Source of the DNA: Calycina herbarum | Lineage: Eukaryota; Ascomycota; Leotiomycetes; Helotiales; Pezizellaceae | Assembly: GCA_001414485.1 (NCBI GenBank) | Contig: LLEY01000133.1 | Span: forward strand, 108,327 to 172,326 | Direction: 5' to 3' | DNA length: 64,000 nucleotides | In this document: positions 13,388-25,799 of the stretch, one piece after another | Numbering within the stretch: position 1 is the first letter of the stretch | Layout: each line of letters starts with the position of its first letter | Notes under the pieces: generated by a model | What the model was told of the DNA's origin: nothing | The model's input: the letters and a program-made list of their open reading frames with translations, nothing else | The model's database searches: none | Program-made: the position numbers and the translations under genes

Positions 13388-16200
13388 AATTCTTCTCCTA
13401 GAAGACTTGTGCTCTGCGAGTACTTGCCTCCCCTGCCCTATTACTCAGGTCCAGAAATACAAAAAAGATCAGGCGATCCAACCTCTCATCAAACAATTAC
13501 CTAAACACTTTCCTCTTTCGAAACCCCAATCTCAAGGCATCCCTCCTCTCATTCCTTCCTCGTTCTCGTTGTCTCGAATCCTTACCATGCACGTGTTGCC
13601 CGACTTTCTCGGCCCCCAGAATCCTTCACTTTCCCCTCGTTTAACAGAATCCTTCTGTCACCCACACCATACCGATCGCACATCAGCTAATTTATCGCAG
13701 CACATGGCTTTTTACTTCATTTATCCATGCACGGGTACGAAGAGTGTAGCGCGAGATCCTTTTACTTTAGATCCGAGGTGTATGGCGAGTGGGTAATTAC
13801 TACATTGGACTGCTTACGGGCTCGCTAAATATTACATACAGCCTACGTGAAAATCTTGCACATTGCCGATGAGCGTATGATTGGCGTATTAGGTGAGGAG
13901 ATGCAGATCTAGATTTGGAAGTGCAGGATCATCATGTGGCTTACGGGCCACTGCGGGCCACCATGGGCTTATTTCGTACACAAATGAACAGATGCGGAAG
14001 AGATGCAATGTCATGGTCGGTCATCTCGACTCCTGTTGCTTGTTCTTTCTTGGGGAAGTTTGCTAACCGCTACGGAGTCTTCGGAGATTTCATTGTAGTG
14101 CATCTGAAATGATCATTCCTGGTTAGAAGGTAACGCGGTATGGTTAAGAAGTACCTTTAGAGTATGAGGTTTAGTCATCGTTCGTCGTATACTTGCTAAA
14201 TTTCGTCGGATTTTTGGAACGATTAAAATTTTATAAAACTTGGAACAACAAGAGCTGCCTAGTCTTAGTCATTCTAGGTTATTAAGTCTCATTAACTTGA
14301 TGAGAATAATTGAATCAATGTTAATTAGATGAAATGTGGGATGGACTGCTAGCGAAGGGAGAGCAATGAGCATGTCAATATTGTACTTGGAGAATATTAA
14401 TTTGCTTTCTTGAATCATACTTTTGCTACATGCTGTATCAAGAAAGCGGGGGTGTTTTGAGCTGATTAAGGTGAGAGTGCGAATGTGAGGAAGGGAGTAA
14501 AAGCTCAAATATTTGGTCCCGTGTTGGTGGACTTGAGGTGCAAGGCCGACGAGAGGTCGAAGTAAGAGTATGAGGGAAGGAGCGGCCTCATGTCTCACCT
14601 CCCGTCTCCCGTGGTCTTTTAGTACTGGTCGAGATGAGGTCGGGGTTCGACGAGAGGTTGAGCTCGAGAGCGAGGGAAAAGGGAAGAGCGACCTCACCTC
14701 TCGTCGCTCACTCAGGTGCGGGCGATTTCACAGTCGTTCCTTCCTTAACTACACGTCGACCTAGACGCTCCAACCTATCTTATACCGCTGAGGATATTAC
14801 GAGCCCCCACTCCGCGCACGTCGTGCCAACCGAGAAGGGAAGGAACGACGTGATCACGCCCAGAGTATAAACCCCCCTATCGCCCTCCCTCCCATACACA
14901 TGATTTAACGTCATTGAGAACGCACGGGTGAAGGTTCACAACACCCGCTTCAAGCACCACACTCAAAGATAATAATATTTATGGCGAGAATATCTGAGGC
15001 TGTCGCGATATTGTTGGCACTCTTTTTCAAGGTGTGACTTTATGTTGTTCTGCAGCTACAGTGCTGTTCTGTGAGAGACAGTGGGGCAGTTGTAAGGTGT
15101 GAGACATGAGACTAGTACTACAATGTATTTTTGAAGGTCGGAACAAGGTAATAGTTAATGCTTCATGTCTTTTGACTAGGAATTTGCTTTCTTAGGTTTC
15201 TACTTCCTGTTTCAATGATTTGTTATGAAAACCAAACCATTGGTACTTTCAAGCTTCATTCCCGTGAATCACCAATCTTATACCAGAGTTGAATCGTATT
15301 GAGTTTTAATACCTACCACTTATTATAATTTATTAGGGAGGTCAAGAGAGGTGCTGCCGCCAAGAAGCTACCATGAAGACCAGCAGAGCGCCCATCACGC
15401 GACTCCAATTATTCCTCTGCTTATGGTGAGCATGAATGAAAGCCTGCAGTAGATGATAATTTGAGAGACACCTAAAGTCTATATCTTCTTGGGCTATTTC
15501 TGAGACCATCACAATGATCTTTCCTTCTTTCTATGACGTTAATAATCTCTAGATGTTTTCTGAACCCTTCAAAATTGAAGATTACTCAGCGTCGAAAGTA
15601 TATGAACACGGATTGTGTTATAGAGTTGAAAAGGAATACACATACGTTTGTCATTTGGAAAACTCTAAGCAACTGCCGTTGATAGGAATACCACCAGTAG
15701 GTAAGTCCTTGAACCGCCTCCACAGCTGGAAGACAAAGTACTAGTTTGCGAAGACCATACCCCCGCACTCCAGCTCACCTAAATTCAAAACCGTTTCACT
15801 TCATACCATACAGAGGAGCAGACATATCCCAGTCCAGCAAAAGAACCCCTAAAAGAGTGAATAAATTTAATTTTGATTAAAACACGAAACAGAGACAAGT
15901 CTAAGCTAACATCCCCAAAGAAAGAGAAGGTAAAAAAAGGGTACAATCCAAAGATTTGAAGAAAACCAAGGAATGTATGAAGAAATCCACCTCCCTCCCA
16001 TCAAAAAATTGATCTAAACCACACAGGAAAAGCTACAATCTGACCGCAAATCCGCACCTGCCCCATTCCACAAGTTTCCTATCCATCCAACCAGAGAATT
16101 TGACCTCTTGACGACGATCCATTGATAACCACGCAACCGTCTACTACCAGACCATACGCTCGACCTTCTCCTTAGAAACCCCCCTACTCAGGATAAGCAT

Positions 16201-17256
16201 TTAATCAGTGGACTCTCCAGAATGAGTAGCATCGTTTGCGGCTTGAATGGCAGCGAGCTCCTCCGCCGAAACGCTGAGCTCTCTAGTCTCAAGAGTCTCG
16301 CCAGCGTGGTTGGCATCGTTTGCGGCTTGAATAGCGGCTAATTCCTCCGCTGAGACTGTGGATTGTCTGGTGTCTAAAGTCTCTCCAGAGTGGTTTGCGT
16401 CATTAGCCGCTTGGATGGCAGCGAGCTCCTCGGCCGAAACGCTGAGCTCTCTAGTCTCAAGAGTCTCGCCAGCGTGGTTAGCATCGTTTGCAGCTTGAAT
16501 AGCGGCTAATTCCTCCGCTGAGACTGTCGATTGTCTGGTGTCGAGGGTCTCTCCAGAGTGATTCGCATCATTGGCAGCCTGGATAGCTGCAAGCTCTTCG
16601 GCTGAGACGGTTAACTGTCTGGTGTCCAAAGTCTCTCCAGAATGGTTTGCGTCATTAGCCGCTTGAATGACAGCGAGTTCTTCAGCGGAGACTGTCAACT
16701 GTCTGGTGTCCAAAGTCTCCCCAGAGTGATTGGCATCATTTGCAGCTTGGATAGCAGCAAGCTCTTCAGCTGAGACTGTCAATTGTCTTGTGTCGAGGGT
16801 CTCTCCCGAGTGATTGGCTGCGGAAGATCAGCATTACCATTTCTCAAGTGTTTTTGAGAAGGAAACAAGATTGCTAGAGGAGGAACAGAGCCGTCGAAGG
16901 AGAAAACAGTCTCTCAACCCCCCCTAACATCCTAAATTGGAAGAAAAAACTCGAAGAACACCTACCATCGTTGGCCGCTTGGATGGCAGCGAGCTCCTCA
17001 GCTGAAACTGTCAACTGTCTGGTGTCCAAAGTCTCCCCAGCATGGTTGGCCTAATCACAGATTATCGAGTTAGTTTATAGCTCTGAGAAGGTTCAAGGAA
17101 CGGGATTATGAAGGGGGAATCGCTCCGAGAATTTGGACCTACATCATTGGCAGCTTGAATGGAAGCAAGCTCTTCGGCAGAAACCGAGATTGGGCTGGCG
17201 AAAGCAGTAGCGGAGAATGCGGCCAGCGCAAATAAGAGAGTGGATTGGGTACGCAT
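16201..17256 (-). CDS. Secreted protein built of eight 28-residue tandem repeats
   Basis: Exons in coding order: 17256-17143, 17050-16966 and 16817-16201, giving 271 residues. Residues 1-20 are a signal peptide (MRTQSTLLFALAAFSATAFA). One partial motif (ISVSAEELASIQAAND) is followed by eight full 28-residue units and a nine-residue tail. A unit reads ANHSGETLDTRQ, then LT or ST, then VSAEELAAIQAAND. Units 6 and 8 share a variant (AGETLETRELS), so units 5-6 and 7-8 form a higher-order pair. Both introns fall at the unit border directly after the ND residues, and exon 2 (85 nt) is one unit. There are no cysteines and no dibasic KR/RR Kex2 sites; each unit has one arginine in DTR or ETR. I recognise no family. 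It may be a secreted repeat or surface protein, or a peptide precursor with unusual processing. No modifying enzymes are adjacent. Confidence 0.8.
16204..17055 (-). repeat. 84-bp in-frame tandem repeat array
   Basis: Eight 84-bp units lie inside the repeat-protein gene, interrupted by one intron after the first unit. Protein sequence is conserved more strictly than DNA between several units, while units 6 and 8 are almost identical in DNA. That combination indicates both selection on the protein and recent unit exchange. Confidence 0.8.
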
Positions 17257-18510
17257 ATTGAAGGATTTGAAAAGAATTTGATTAAAAGATTTATATATGT
17301 GCAAAGAAGAAGAAAAGACGTAGAAATGAGATTATGCAAGAAAAATATAGCTTGAAGATGTACGAAGAGCAAGAAAAGAGGAAAGAGGAGAAAACTAGAG
17401 GGCTTGGGGATTTATAGGATGGATCTGACTTGAGTTGCTCCCGGATACGGGAATGAATGCAACAAGCATTTCTGAATTCTCCCATCAGAAAGTTCCGGTT
17501 ATGCAAACATTGGAACTGGACCTTGTCCATGGTATCCGGAGAGTCTGGCTCAACCAATCAGATACGGACCCATGATGACGAGTTCCAGAAACACTGGAAG
17601 CATGTTGCTTTTCCGGAAACCAAAAACCAGTAAACAACCAACTATCACCCATATTTAGAATATTTTCCTCCGCCACGTATGATGTTTGGACGCCCAGTTC
17701 GCCAAGGCAATACACAAGTTGTTGCATTAGTCTCCAAGCCTGTAGCGGCGGCGCCACTCCCGTTGCAAGAGCTGTCACATCAATTGGTGAGTTTTGCTAA
17801 ATGCCCTCGACCAAGCCAAATCAGGCAAGCGCCTGATCGAGTGTCATTTTGGGCAATTCGTGCCAATCGTTTGTTTCCGAGTCGACACTCTCGTATCTGC
17901 TCGCGCCTCCATTCTTCTCGAAAGTCCCTTGTATGATGAAATACACTAGGAAGCGTATTGAGGTATGCGGTGGGGAGATTGAAGTGGTGCAGATTTCGGG
18001 ACAGCATACCAGGAAATCTGAAAACTGTACCATGACCACGACGACCCGGAGAGAAATAAGCTCACTGAGGGCTTGGGAGCCGAATGCTTGTGTGAATCGT
18101 CTGTGCGTTGAATTAGGTTACGATTGGCTAGGTGATTCTGATGGAGGTTTCGTTTCAACAGCCGGAGGTTCGTGAGCGGGAACCAGCGTGCCGTTACTAG
18201 TGAGGGTGTCGATCGGTCGAGACTACAGAAAAACATTTAAGAGATTCCGTAACCGTATTTCGTACTAATTCTCTAGTTGTTAATTTGTATTGAGTGGAGT
18301 GTAGCGGAGCAAAATCAAATCTATGCAGTTAAATCAGCAAGACCAGGATCTATGTTAGAAAAATTAACGAGGACTCGATACCAGAGAGATATAGCATCGA
18401 AATCAATACACACGAAACGAGAAAAAGAAAGGCCGAGTTTGCAGTGTATGGTCATGGGTATCGTTTCGTTTCTCAGCCAAGTCTTCTCAGCACACCTACA
18501 TATAAAGTCT
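17257..18510. other. Promoter of the repeat-protein gene and 3' flank of SKI2
   Basis: The first few hundred bases should hold the promoter of the minus-strand repeat-protein gene; a TATA-like run (tttatatatg) lies at about 17290-17299. No convincing coding region is seen. Short open frames on both strands lack any motif. Confidence 0.45.
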
Positions 18511-21500
18511 CTACATATACAAACTCGCCACAGCCGTGATATCTCTCTTGATCATCTCCTGGCAAGTCTGCATCTTCGTAAACAACGCCGGATCCCCAAT
18601 GATTCTCGCCGCGTTCTTAACCTCTCTACATGTCTCATCAAGTCTCGTAATAACCCTAACAATAGTACCTTCGAGTACATCTGTCAAGTCCGTGATATTC
18701 TTGAAGCTCATCCCACGAGCCCATTCATAGACAACTTCCATCAATCCAAACCTCGGACGAGAGACAAAATCATTTGAGTCGTCGGATGAAAGAATGACTT
18801 GGTGGTAGGTTTGTCGCTCGTTGACCTTTTGAGAGATCTCGATTATAGTCTTCATACCTTTTTCCAGATTACTCGTCAAGTTGGGTACCGTATCGGTTTT
18901 CTCTTGGAAGACAAAAGCCGAAAGCAATGCCACGATTTCAGCGGGTTCGTAGGCCGCTAGAACATTGTCGAGGATTAACTCAGTGAGTACAAGTTCGTCA
19001 GCGGAATGAATTTCACATGCGACTTTCCCCTTCAGTTCCACTCTTGAGCCTTCATCAATGAAACTGAGATCCCGCAGTACTTGAAGTCGTTGTTCGTAAT
19101 CGGGAAGAAGTTGAAGATTTTGGTCTGACATCAGCTGTCTCAATTGCGTGATGTTCTCCTTGATCAGCCATTGGTCGTGACACATTGCAAACTACAAATT
19201 GTTAGTACGGAAACGTTTATGCAGAACGATATTACTCACATGCTTGATGAATTGAGGACACTCTAAGCATTTGGCTTTTTGAGCAATTCCAGACTGGTCC
19301 CAGCGTTTGGTTAGAATATCTCGGAGAGCCAAATCCTTAATTTTGTCCGTATCCATCTCATTCCAGTGGTCGAGCTCCCATGATGAGCATACACGGAACA
19401 ATTCTGCCTTGGCCTTTTGATAGCCCTCACCACCATGAAATATGTCAGGAATGACACCCTTCAGGACAGTATGTGTGAGGCACTCAATATCAGCAACCGG
19501 TATTTGATATGTCTTGGTTGCGATATTTTTCTTGAACTGAGGAAGCTTTGTAAAGCTCTTCCGGAATTTAGGCAAGAAGGGAAGAATATCCGTCGAATCT
19601 CTGGCGTCTCTTTGGGTTTTGATCTCCAGAACATGGACTGTAGGTGCGGTGCCACTTGTGGCTCCTTCTCGGAGGAGAATCCCAGGGGTTCGGATACCTT
19701 CACGATTGTAAACAATTAGTCGTCTGGGACAAAACATCCGACGTCCTACTGGAGTAGCCAATAAACCGACGTAAAAGTCAAGGGACAGTTGCCGATAATC
19801 TTGGGCAGCTTGATGACATATTTCCATGTCTTTGTCGCATAAATCGCAGTCGTCCCGCTTGACTTTCGCCAAATCTGCCTCGGAAACTTTGATGGATTTT
19901 TCATGCTCAGGAAGCAGTTGTTGAGTAGCGTGCTCACTGAAACTTCGCTTGATCATCTCTTCAATCTTCAAAGCTTCCACACGAAGTAGATTCAATATCA
20001 TGTTGTAAGTCAATCTGAATTGAGATCGAAGCTTCGATGGCTCTCCCAATATCATTTGACGAAGCTCACCAACTGGCGGTGCTTCCCCACCTCCAGGCGC
20101 AACGATGATAACTGAGCCAACGGTATCCAAACCTCGACGGCCTGCTCTGCCAGCCATTTGAGTGTATTCTCCAGGTAGGAGATTTCGGAAAGAGTGACCG
20201 TCGTGCTTTCGATATCCGGAAAAGACAACCGTTCTGGTTGGCAAATTGAGTCCCATCGCGAAGGTTTCTGTCGCAAAAAGGACCTTGACCAAGGTTTGGG
20301 CAAAAAGCATTTCCACAACCTCCTTCACGATTGGAAGCATACCACCGTGATGGACCGCAATTCCACGTCCCAGTAAATCTCGGAGTCTTACAATCTGAGG
20401 CAGCACTCTGTCTTCTGGCTTCAGTCTTGCAATTGACTTTTCAATGATCATATGAATCGCACTCTTCTCCGTCGCCGTGCAGAAATCTTGATTACTGAGA
20501 GCATCTGCATTCTCTTCGCAGCGCTTCTTCGAAAACACGAAGATACAAGCAGGCAAAAGGCTTTCCTTCTTCAAGAATTGAACAAGATGAACCCAAAGCG
20601 TCTTGTCCTGAGCAGCAGAAGTTCTGCCACCGGGTCGACCACCTCTACCCATATGGCCTGGAGTATGACTTGCTCTTGGGGGTCCACCACGCCCTCTCTG
20701 TTGAGGACCGCCTCGGCCGCCCCCGCCACCTCTCTGTGGACCTCCACGTTGGTTTTGGCCTCTTCCTCCCCGTCCACCTCCATTTCCTCTTGCATTATTT
20801 CCGCCTCCCCTCGAATTGTCAGCCACCGGAGCTGGTTTTTCCTTATTTCTACCGGACAAGGCATCGTTTGCGTCTTTCCATCCCTTCTCAATGAACTTTT
20901 TGTTCGCATCCACAATCTTATGTACCCCTTTGTCAGCCCAAATGTAATGTTCTAATGGCACAGGTCTTTTTGGTGTGGAAATGACATAGATATCCTTTCT
21001 CTTCGTACGCCCAACCCATGATGCAAATTCGTAAGTGTTCGGAACGGTAGCAGAAAGCAGAATTAAGGTAACATGCTCTGGCAACATGATGATGACTTCT
21101 TCCCAAACGACTCCTCGCTCCAAATCGTTGACGTAATGAACTTCATCAAATATAACAAACTCAACATCTCGGATAATATCAGCACCTCTGTAAAGCATAC
21201 TCCGTAGAATCTCTGTCGTCATAATGAGACAACTTGCTTCAGGAGAAATTTGCACATCTCCAGTGAGAATACCAACTTCGTCAAAAACTTGTCGAAAATC
21301 CCGAAACTTTTGATTGCTCAAGGCTTTGATGGGTGATGTGTAGATGGCCTTGGTCATATGCTTTGCTGCTAAAGCTATAGCGTATTCTGCAACGACTGTC
21401 TTTCCGGCGGAAGTATGTGCAGCTACGAAGACGGAGTCACCATTTTCCAGATGGTAGACAGCTTCTTTCTGGAAAGTATCAAGCTCAAAGGGCCATTCTC

Positions 21501-22489
21501 TTGCCATATCTGGTACAAGTTCGTGGAAATTATCGATCCCGCGCTTGATATCAACCATATGTGCCCATTCTCTGCCTCCTCTCTTAGCACTCGAAGCAGC
21601 TAATACTCCGTGAGGCTCCAACGCGGGAAATTCCACTGGCAATAGAGAGTCAATATCGTCTTCCTCAGTTTCTGAAGTCTCAGCAGAATCATCAGAACCA
21701 TTGGTAGCCCCTTTCGCATTCCCGTCCTGGGCTAATTCTTCGTCTGGCTCCTCCTCGAGAACATTTTCAATTTCCTCTGCGTCTTTGACATCGACTTCAT
21801 TCTTTTTCGTGTTGCTGAAATCCAACCCCCGGCTGAATCCTGGTGGGATGCTCAAGAGTCCTCCTTCGCCACTGAAATTGATGACTCTCTCCAGTTTGCT
21901 CTTCCCGGCATTATTTTCGAGGGCACCCTCTGCTCTCATAGCCTGCTCATCCAAAGCCGCCGCAGCTTCCACGCTTTCAAGTCCGCCAGGGGCAAAAGGA
22001 AAGAATCCTGCCGCCCCTCTCACCATGTCCGCCTTGTTCGCAGGTTTTCGTAAAAAGGATGTTGAATTCTTTGCAGTGGCGCTATTGGCTGGCACCGTAA
22101 CTTCCTTGTAACCAGTTACGCGTCCTTCGAGCCCTTCGCGAGTAAACCGTGTTATTGTTCGTGTCTGGGTAGGCGCAATTTTGAAGAGGGTTGTGAAGTC
22201 TGTGGGCTCCTCCCATCGTCTATAAAGAGGCATTATTAGCTAGATATATATATTCTATTTGCAAGAATACCTACTGCTGGAGTTTGTTCAGCCATTCTGT
22301 AGAGAATGAAGTAGACGGTGTTAGGTATTTTTCCTCCAAGGAGCGCTTGAGCTCATGTTGGTCTTGCTTCACCCGTTTGCGTGGACGTTGGGAATCGAGG
22401 ATGCTGTCAATCCAGTCGTCTGCCATCTCATCGTCATTACTGGATTTGAGATTTACCTTCTCCAGGGCGCTGATTAAAGAGTCTGCCAT
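18511..22489 (-). CDS. SKI2: SKI2-type DExH RNA helicase of the Ski complex
   Basis: Exons 22489-22275, 22219-19240 and 19191-18511 give 1291 residues, close to yeast Ski2. The N terminus has the Ski2-type segment DFTTLFKIAPT. Helicase motifs are complete: Walker A AAHTSAGKT (338-346), DEVH box (430-433), SAT, and motif VI AGRAGRRG (about 761-768). The arch region and the C-terminal DSHCT-type helical domain (exon 3) follow. Ski2 with Ski3 and Ski8 unwinds and feeds mRNA to the cytoplasmic exosome for 3'-5' decay and for non-stop/no-go surveillance. An insertion of RGG/RG repeats (about residues 542-604) separates the first RecA domain from the second. The start is the first ATG (22489); the frame upstream has only non-ATG codons. 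MTR4 is the close paralogue, but the N-terminal motifs fit SKI2 better. Confidence 0.95.
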
Positions 22490-22822
22490 CGTGGTGGAAG
22501 CTCCAGCCTTCAAGGCTCCTCAAGATGGTGGGGTTGGTTGGCGGAAGCTCCAAGGTTCTGAACGCGGGGTGTTGCGACCACCACGGCAACATTTATTTTG
22601 CCGAGTGTGTGCATAACACTCTCACTCCTCACTCTTCAAGATTCCAGACACTAGTATTTTATTACAGTTTCATTTCATTGTTCTTTATTCGTATCTCCAT
22701 TACTGAGACCCCTTTGGTATATTCAGAAAGCACCAGTTGCTTCCAAGTCACCCAAACGCCATATGCAATGCACTGATAAACAACAACCAAACGCCAAATA
22801 CACATTCAACCAATTTAACTCA
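22490..22822. promoter_or_regulatory. SKI2 promoter / CSM3 3' flank
   Basis: This 333-bp gap lies between two minus-strand genes. It should hold the end of the CSM3 transcript and the SKI2 promoter. No specific element is identified. Confidence 0.4.
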
Positions 22823-23811
22823 TTACCAACCCATTTCGTCCATGAGCTCCATCTCATCAGCAAAGTCAGGCTCCGCAGGTTTCGCAGGATTGGTTGCAGC
22901 TGTAGATGTATTCTGCATCATTTCTTCCTCAGCCAAAAAAGCATCCAAATCATCTGGGAACCCATCCTCTGGAGCAGCCTCCTTTCTAGGACCAAATATA
23001 CTAGTCGGGCCTTCATTCTCTGCTGAATTTGACTGGGTAATAGCCTCCATCGGTTTTGTTCGAACCGCTTTCGGTGTTGCATCATAAAGATCGTCGTCAT
23101 CAAATAGATTATCAAAGTTAACCCCAGAGGGCGTCTTGGGTCTCTCCGTCGCAGTCTTCTCGAATATGGGCGCAATTCTCTGTGGTGTCTTTTCTCGGCC
23201 GTCCTCCCCTCCATCTCTCGTAGGTAATTCTGGCTCATCGAATATAGAATCTTCGTGTACCGACGACCTTGGCTTTCCTTCATTGATCCAATCCATTCGT
23301 GCTGACTGCATCATCTTCTTGTGTCCCATCTTTTCAACCATTGCTAAGGCGTCGAGAAATCTGGCTTTGGGAAATAGGTCGTCGAGCCATAATTGGTAGA
23401 ATTGGAGAAGTCGGGTGGCATCCGAGAACTGATCATTGTAATTAGCAGAGTTTTGCTGTTATAGAGAAATAATCGTACCTCGTGTCCTTTGCCCTTGAAC
23501 TTCAAATGGTTCTTCGCCTTTTTTCTCAATTTTGGTATGCCAGCTGCAGAAAGTAGTCTATTCTCATCGAGTTTAACTCTTGGGGCTCTTGGTTTCCGAG
23601 TAACTTCAATTTCCTCGTCGATACCCAACCCAGCAGCAGAACCTTTTTCTTTGGCGGCTTTTTCATCCTTTCTTTTCTGGGGTTCTGGGTTCACGTAATT
23701 ATTGCCGAATGGGTCGTCCGGGTCGTCCTCGCCCATATAGTCAAATAGGTCGTTTATTTCGTCTCCTCCTGCAGTTGGTCCGTCGGTTGGAAGTGGTCTT
23801 GAGGAAGCCAT
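22823..23811 (-). CDS. CSM3: CSM3/Swi3 replication fork-protection complex subunit
   Basis: Two exons, 23811-23479 and 23428-22823, give 312 residues. The Swi3/TIPIN core spans the splice junction: [18 protein letters not shown], then KFKGKGHE, then [20 protein letters not shown] and [18 protein letters not shown]. This is the hallmark of Csm3/Swi3, which pairs with Tof1/Swi1 to stabilise stalled forks and activate the S-phase checkpoint. Acidic, disordered N- and C-terminal regions flank the core ([34 protein letters not shown]), as in other fungal members. It is divergent from the complex I gene with 293 bp between the start codons. Confidence 0.93.
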
Positions 23812-24104
23812 TTTTGTGACTGTAGGTTGGCTCGTATTGATATGAAAAGCTTGCAATCGTCTCGTCAACAGAATTCGGTTCAAAGCTACTCAATCGTGAT
23901 GTTTTCAGCTTCTTGTAATTCCCCTCTGCACGACCTCGCGTCAACTCTTTCAGAAGACGCGACTGGTGGATCGGCACCTTGGGGAGATCTTGGTCACCGT
24001 AGACAACTTGCGCCAAGCTTTCAGATGTCAGCAACGACATCTGAGGAATTCGGAACTCCAAACAGCATCTAAATAGCAATTGCCCCAGCAATTGGGTCGT
24101 CAAG
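23812..24104. promoter_or_regulatory. Bidirectional promoter between CSM3 and NUXM
   Basis: Only 293 bp separate the two start codons of divergent conserved genes, so both promoters must lie or overlap here. No TATA box or named factor site is obvious. Confidence 0.5.
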
Positions 24105-24881
24105 ATGTCCAACGCCGAGCAGAAGCCATATGTCCCAACCAAGAAGGTCCATGCCGACTTTCCCGTAAGTTTCTCCCCCTTTCCATCCTCCGTCTTGGTG
24201 CGCAAAAGCTAACCCCCCTCACAGCTCATCGACAGTGACCCGTAAGCTCCTCCCCCCTCCACGAAGACGAATATGAGACGTAGGAATGGTATTAATTGGG
24301 AAATAGACATTTCAAAAGAGTCCTCAAATATGCGCGAACTTCGGATTATGCAGTAGGAGGTGCGGCCGCCGCGGCAGGACCAGCAGCTATGCTGTTGATG
24401 GAGAAATTACAGCCATCATTGGTGGGCAAAGGAGGATTCGCACCGATTATGCGATTGACAGGTGTAATTGGAGCCAGTGCTGGATTTCTACTGATGTACC
24501 AGAGGTCTATCTGTACGTATACACCAACCCGGAATTCACATTCCAAAGGGATGAGTTTATTTCCTGGGACACCAAAACATCCGGAACAAGAGGACAAGCT
24601 AATCATTTACAGTACGTTTCTACGGCTGGACAGAAAACCAACGGGAAATCGATATGGACATGCGAGAAATGGTCACCAAAGTCAAAGCCGGCGAGCCCCT
24701 CTACGGCGCATCAACCCTCACCCCATACATGCAAGGAGTCGCAAGCAGAAACTCGAGATATACGGGTATATTCTTGCATGTCATCCCTTGGTTCAATTTC
24801 GTCAATCACAACCAGCACGGTGTCGATACGGCCAAGTACTATATCCAGGCTGAGAAGGAGTTAGCGGCTGAGGGTAAATGA
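24105..24881 (+). CDS. NADH:ubiquinone oxidoreductase 20.9/21-kDa accessory subunit
   Basis: Four exons, 24105-24164, 24225-24241, 24307-24512 and 24613-24881, encode 183 residues. Exon 2 is only 17 nt but is required to read PTKKVHADFP-LIDSDP-HFKRVLKYARTSDYA, the conserved start of the Neurospora 20.9-kDa (NUXM-type) subunit. Two hydrophobic segments follow (AVGGAAAAAGPAAMLLM and RLTGVIGASAGFLLMYQR), then the conserved C-terminal matrix or intermembrane segments LRFYGWTENQREIDMDMREM and PWFNFVNHNQHGVDTAKYY. It is an accessory membrane-arm subunit of mitochondrial complex I in the inner membrane. Length matches the family. Confidence 0.92.
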
Positions 24882-25799
24882 GGGTTTGGCAAGATTAGAC
24901 AGAAAGTAAAATCGAGGGCTGTACATATTGGGAATTAGTGCGCTTTGTATGGATTGGTGTACTCTGAATTAGGCCTTTTGCCTAGGTACCTTTGGCAACC
25001 CCCATTTGTTTGTGAATCTCTGGAGAGTTCGAGTTTCGAGTCTCGAAAGCTATTGCGAATTGTCTATCATTTTGGACCAATTGGAGGTTTGAATATAAGG
25101 TAACCATTCCATCAACTTCTTAGGTACCCAAATCCACATGTCTAGCTTCAGAGAATACAAGTGTACCTAGAAGTTTGTACAGCTTGGTGGCTTAGGGGAA
25201 AATGCTTTCCTCTGGGTCACATCTGTTTCGTTAACTGCCATAAATTTCCCCACCACGTTACGGGCATTTCGCCATCGCTCAAAATCTGAGCCTAGGAAGC
25301 AGTGAGACCTCAAGCATTCTTTTCACACCCTTTACTATCTCCGTACCTCCAATTATCCTCGATGGCCCCTTGCCGCAGAATATTTTGTGCTCCTAGTATT
25401 CGCTTTCTTGTCTCAAACATAAGGAGAATTGAGAGGAGATTTGGAAATGACAACAAGTGCGAAATCGCAAGTTGATGGAATTCCAACAAAATCATTGGCC
25501 GTACATCTACCAAGTTAGCAGAATTAGACGAGAGTAATTGAATTAAACCTTGGAACTTACAAAAAGAGTTGAATAACTGAAATTTCTTCATCCTGAGTTC
25601 CATTAGTAACTTTTTTTGTTTTACTTAATTACTAGAGCTTTTGGGATAACAAAACATGGTAAATGCTGCCAAAAGATTAGTGGCCTACCTTGGAGTAGTT
25701 GACGTTGAACACCATTCTCACAAAGTTTTCAGTGAAGATATAACTAACAAATATCATATCCGTCCCCCATCCGCATGCTCGTTTTTTTCTATCGAAATC
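24882..25799. other. Convergent intergenic stretch
   Basis: The region lies between the 3' ends of the complex I subunit gene and the minus-strand TAD2 gene. Nothing coding or repetitive is recognised. Confidence 0.5.

Larger units (their letters stand above)
12603..16200. other. Intergenic stretch between wall-protein and repeat-protein genes
   Basis: No supported gene. Near 13012-13036 is a near-palindrome (aaaagcatgcgcatgcgctttt) that could form a hairpin downstream of the CFEM-like gene. A degenerate 55-bp direct duplication is listed separately. Open frames such as 14269-14697 (minus) have no recognisable content. Confidence 0.5.

Noticed and set aside
16204..17055. CRISPR-like array
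   Set aside because: The regular repeats are in-frame coding units with no spacers, in a eukaryotic gene.
16201..17256. RiPP (dikaritin-like) precursor
   Set aside because: Repeat architecture and signal peptide fit, but there are no KR/RR cleavage sites and no UstY-like (DUF3328) or other modifying enzyme in the neighbourhood.
593..17256. Secondary-metabolite cluster around the P450
   Set aside because: No polyketide synthase, NRPS, terpene cyclase, transporter or cluster regulator lies within reach. The P450 stands alone beside a gene-poor stretch.
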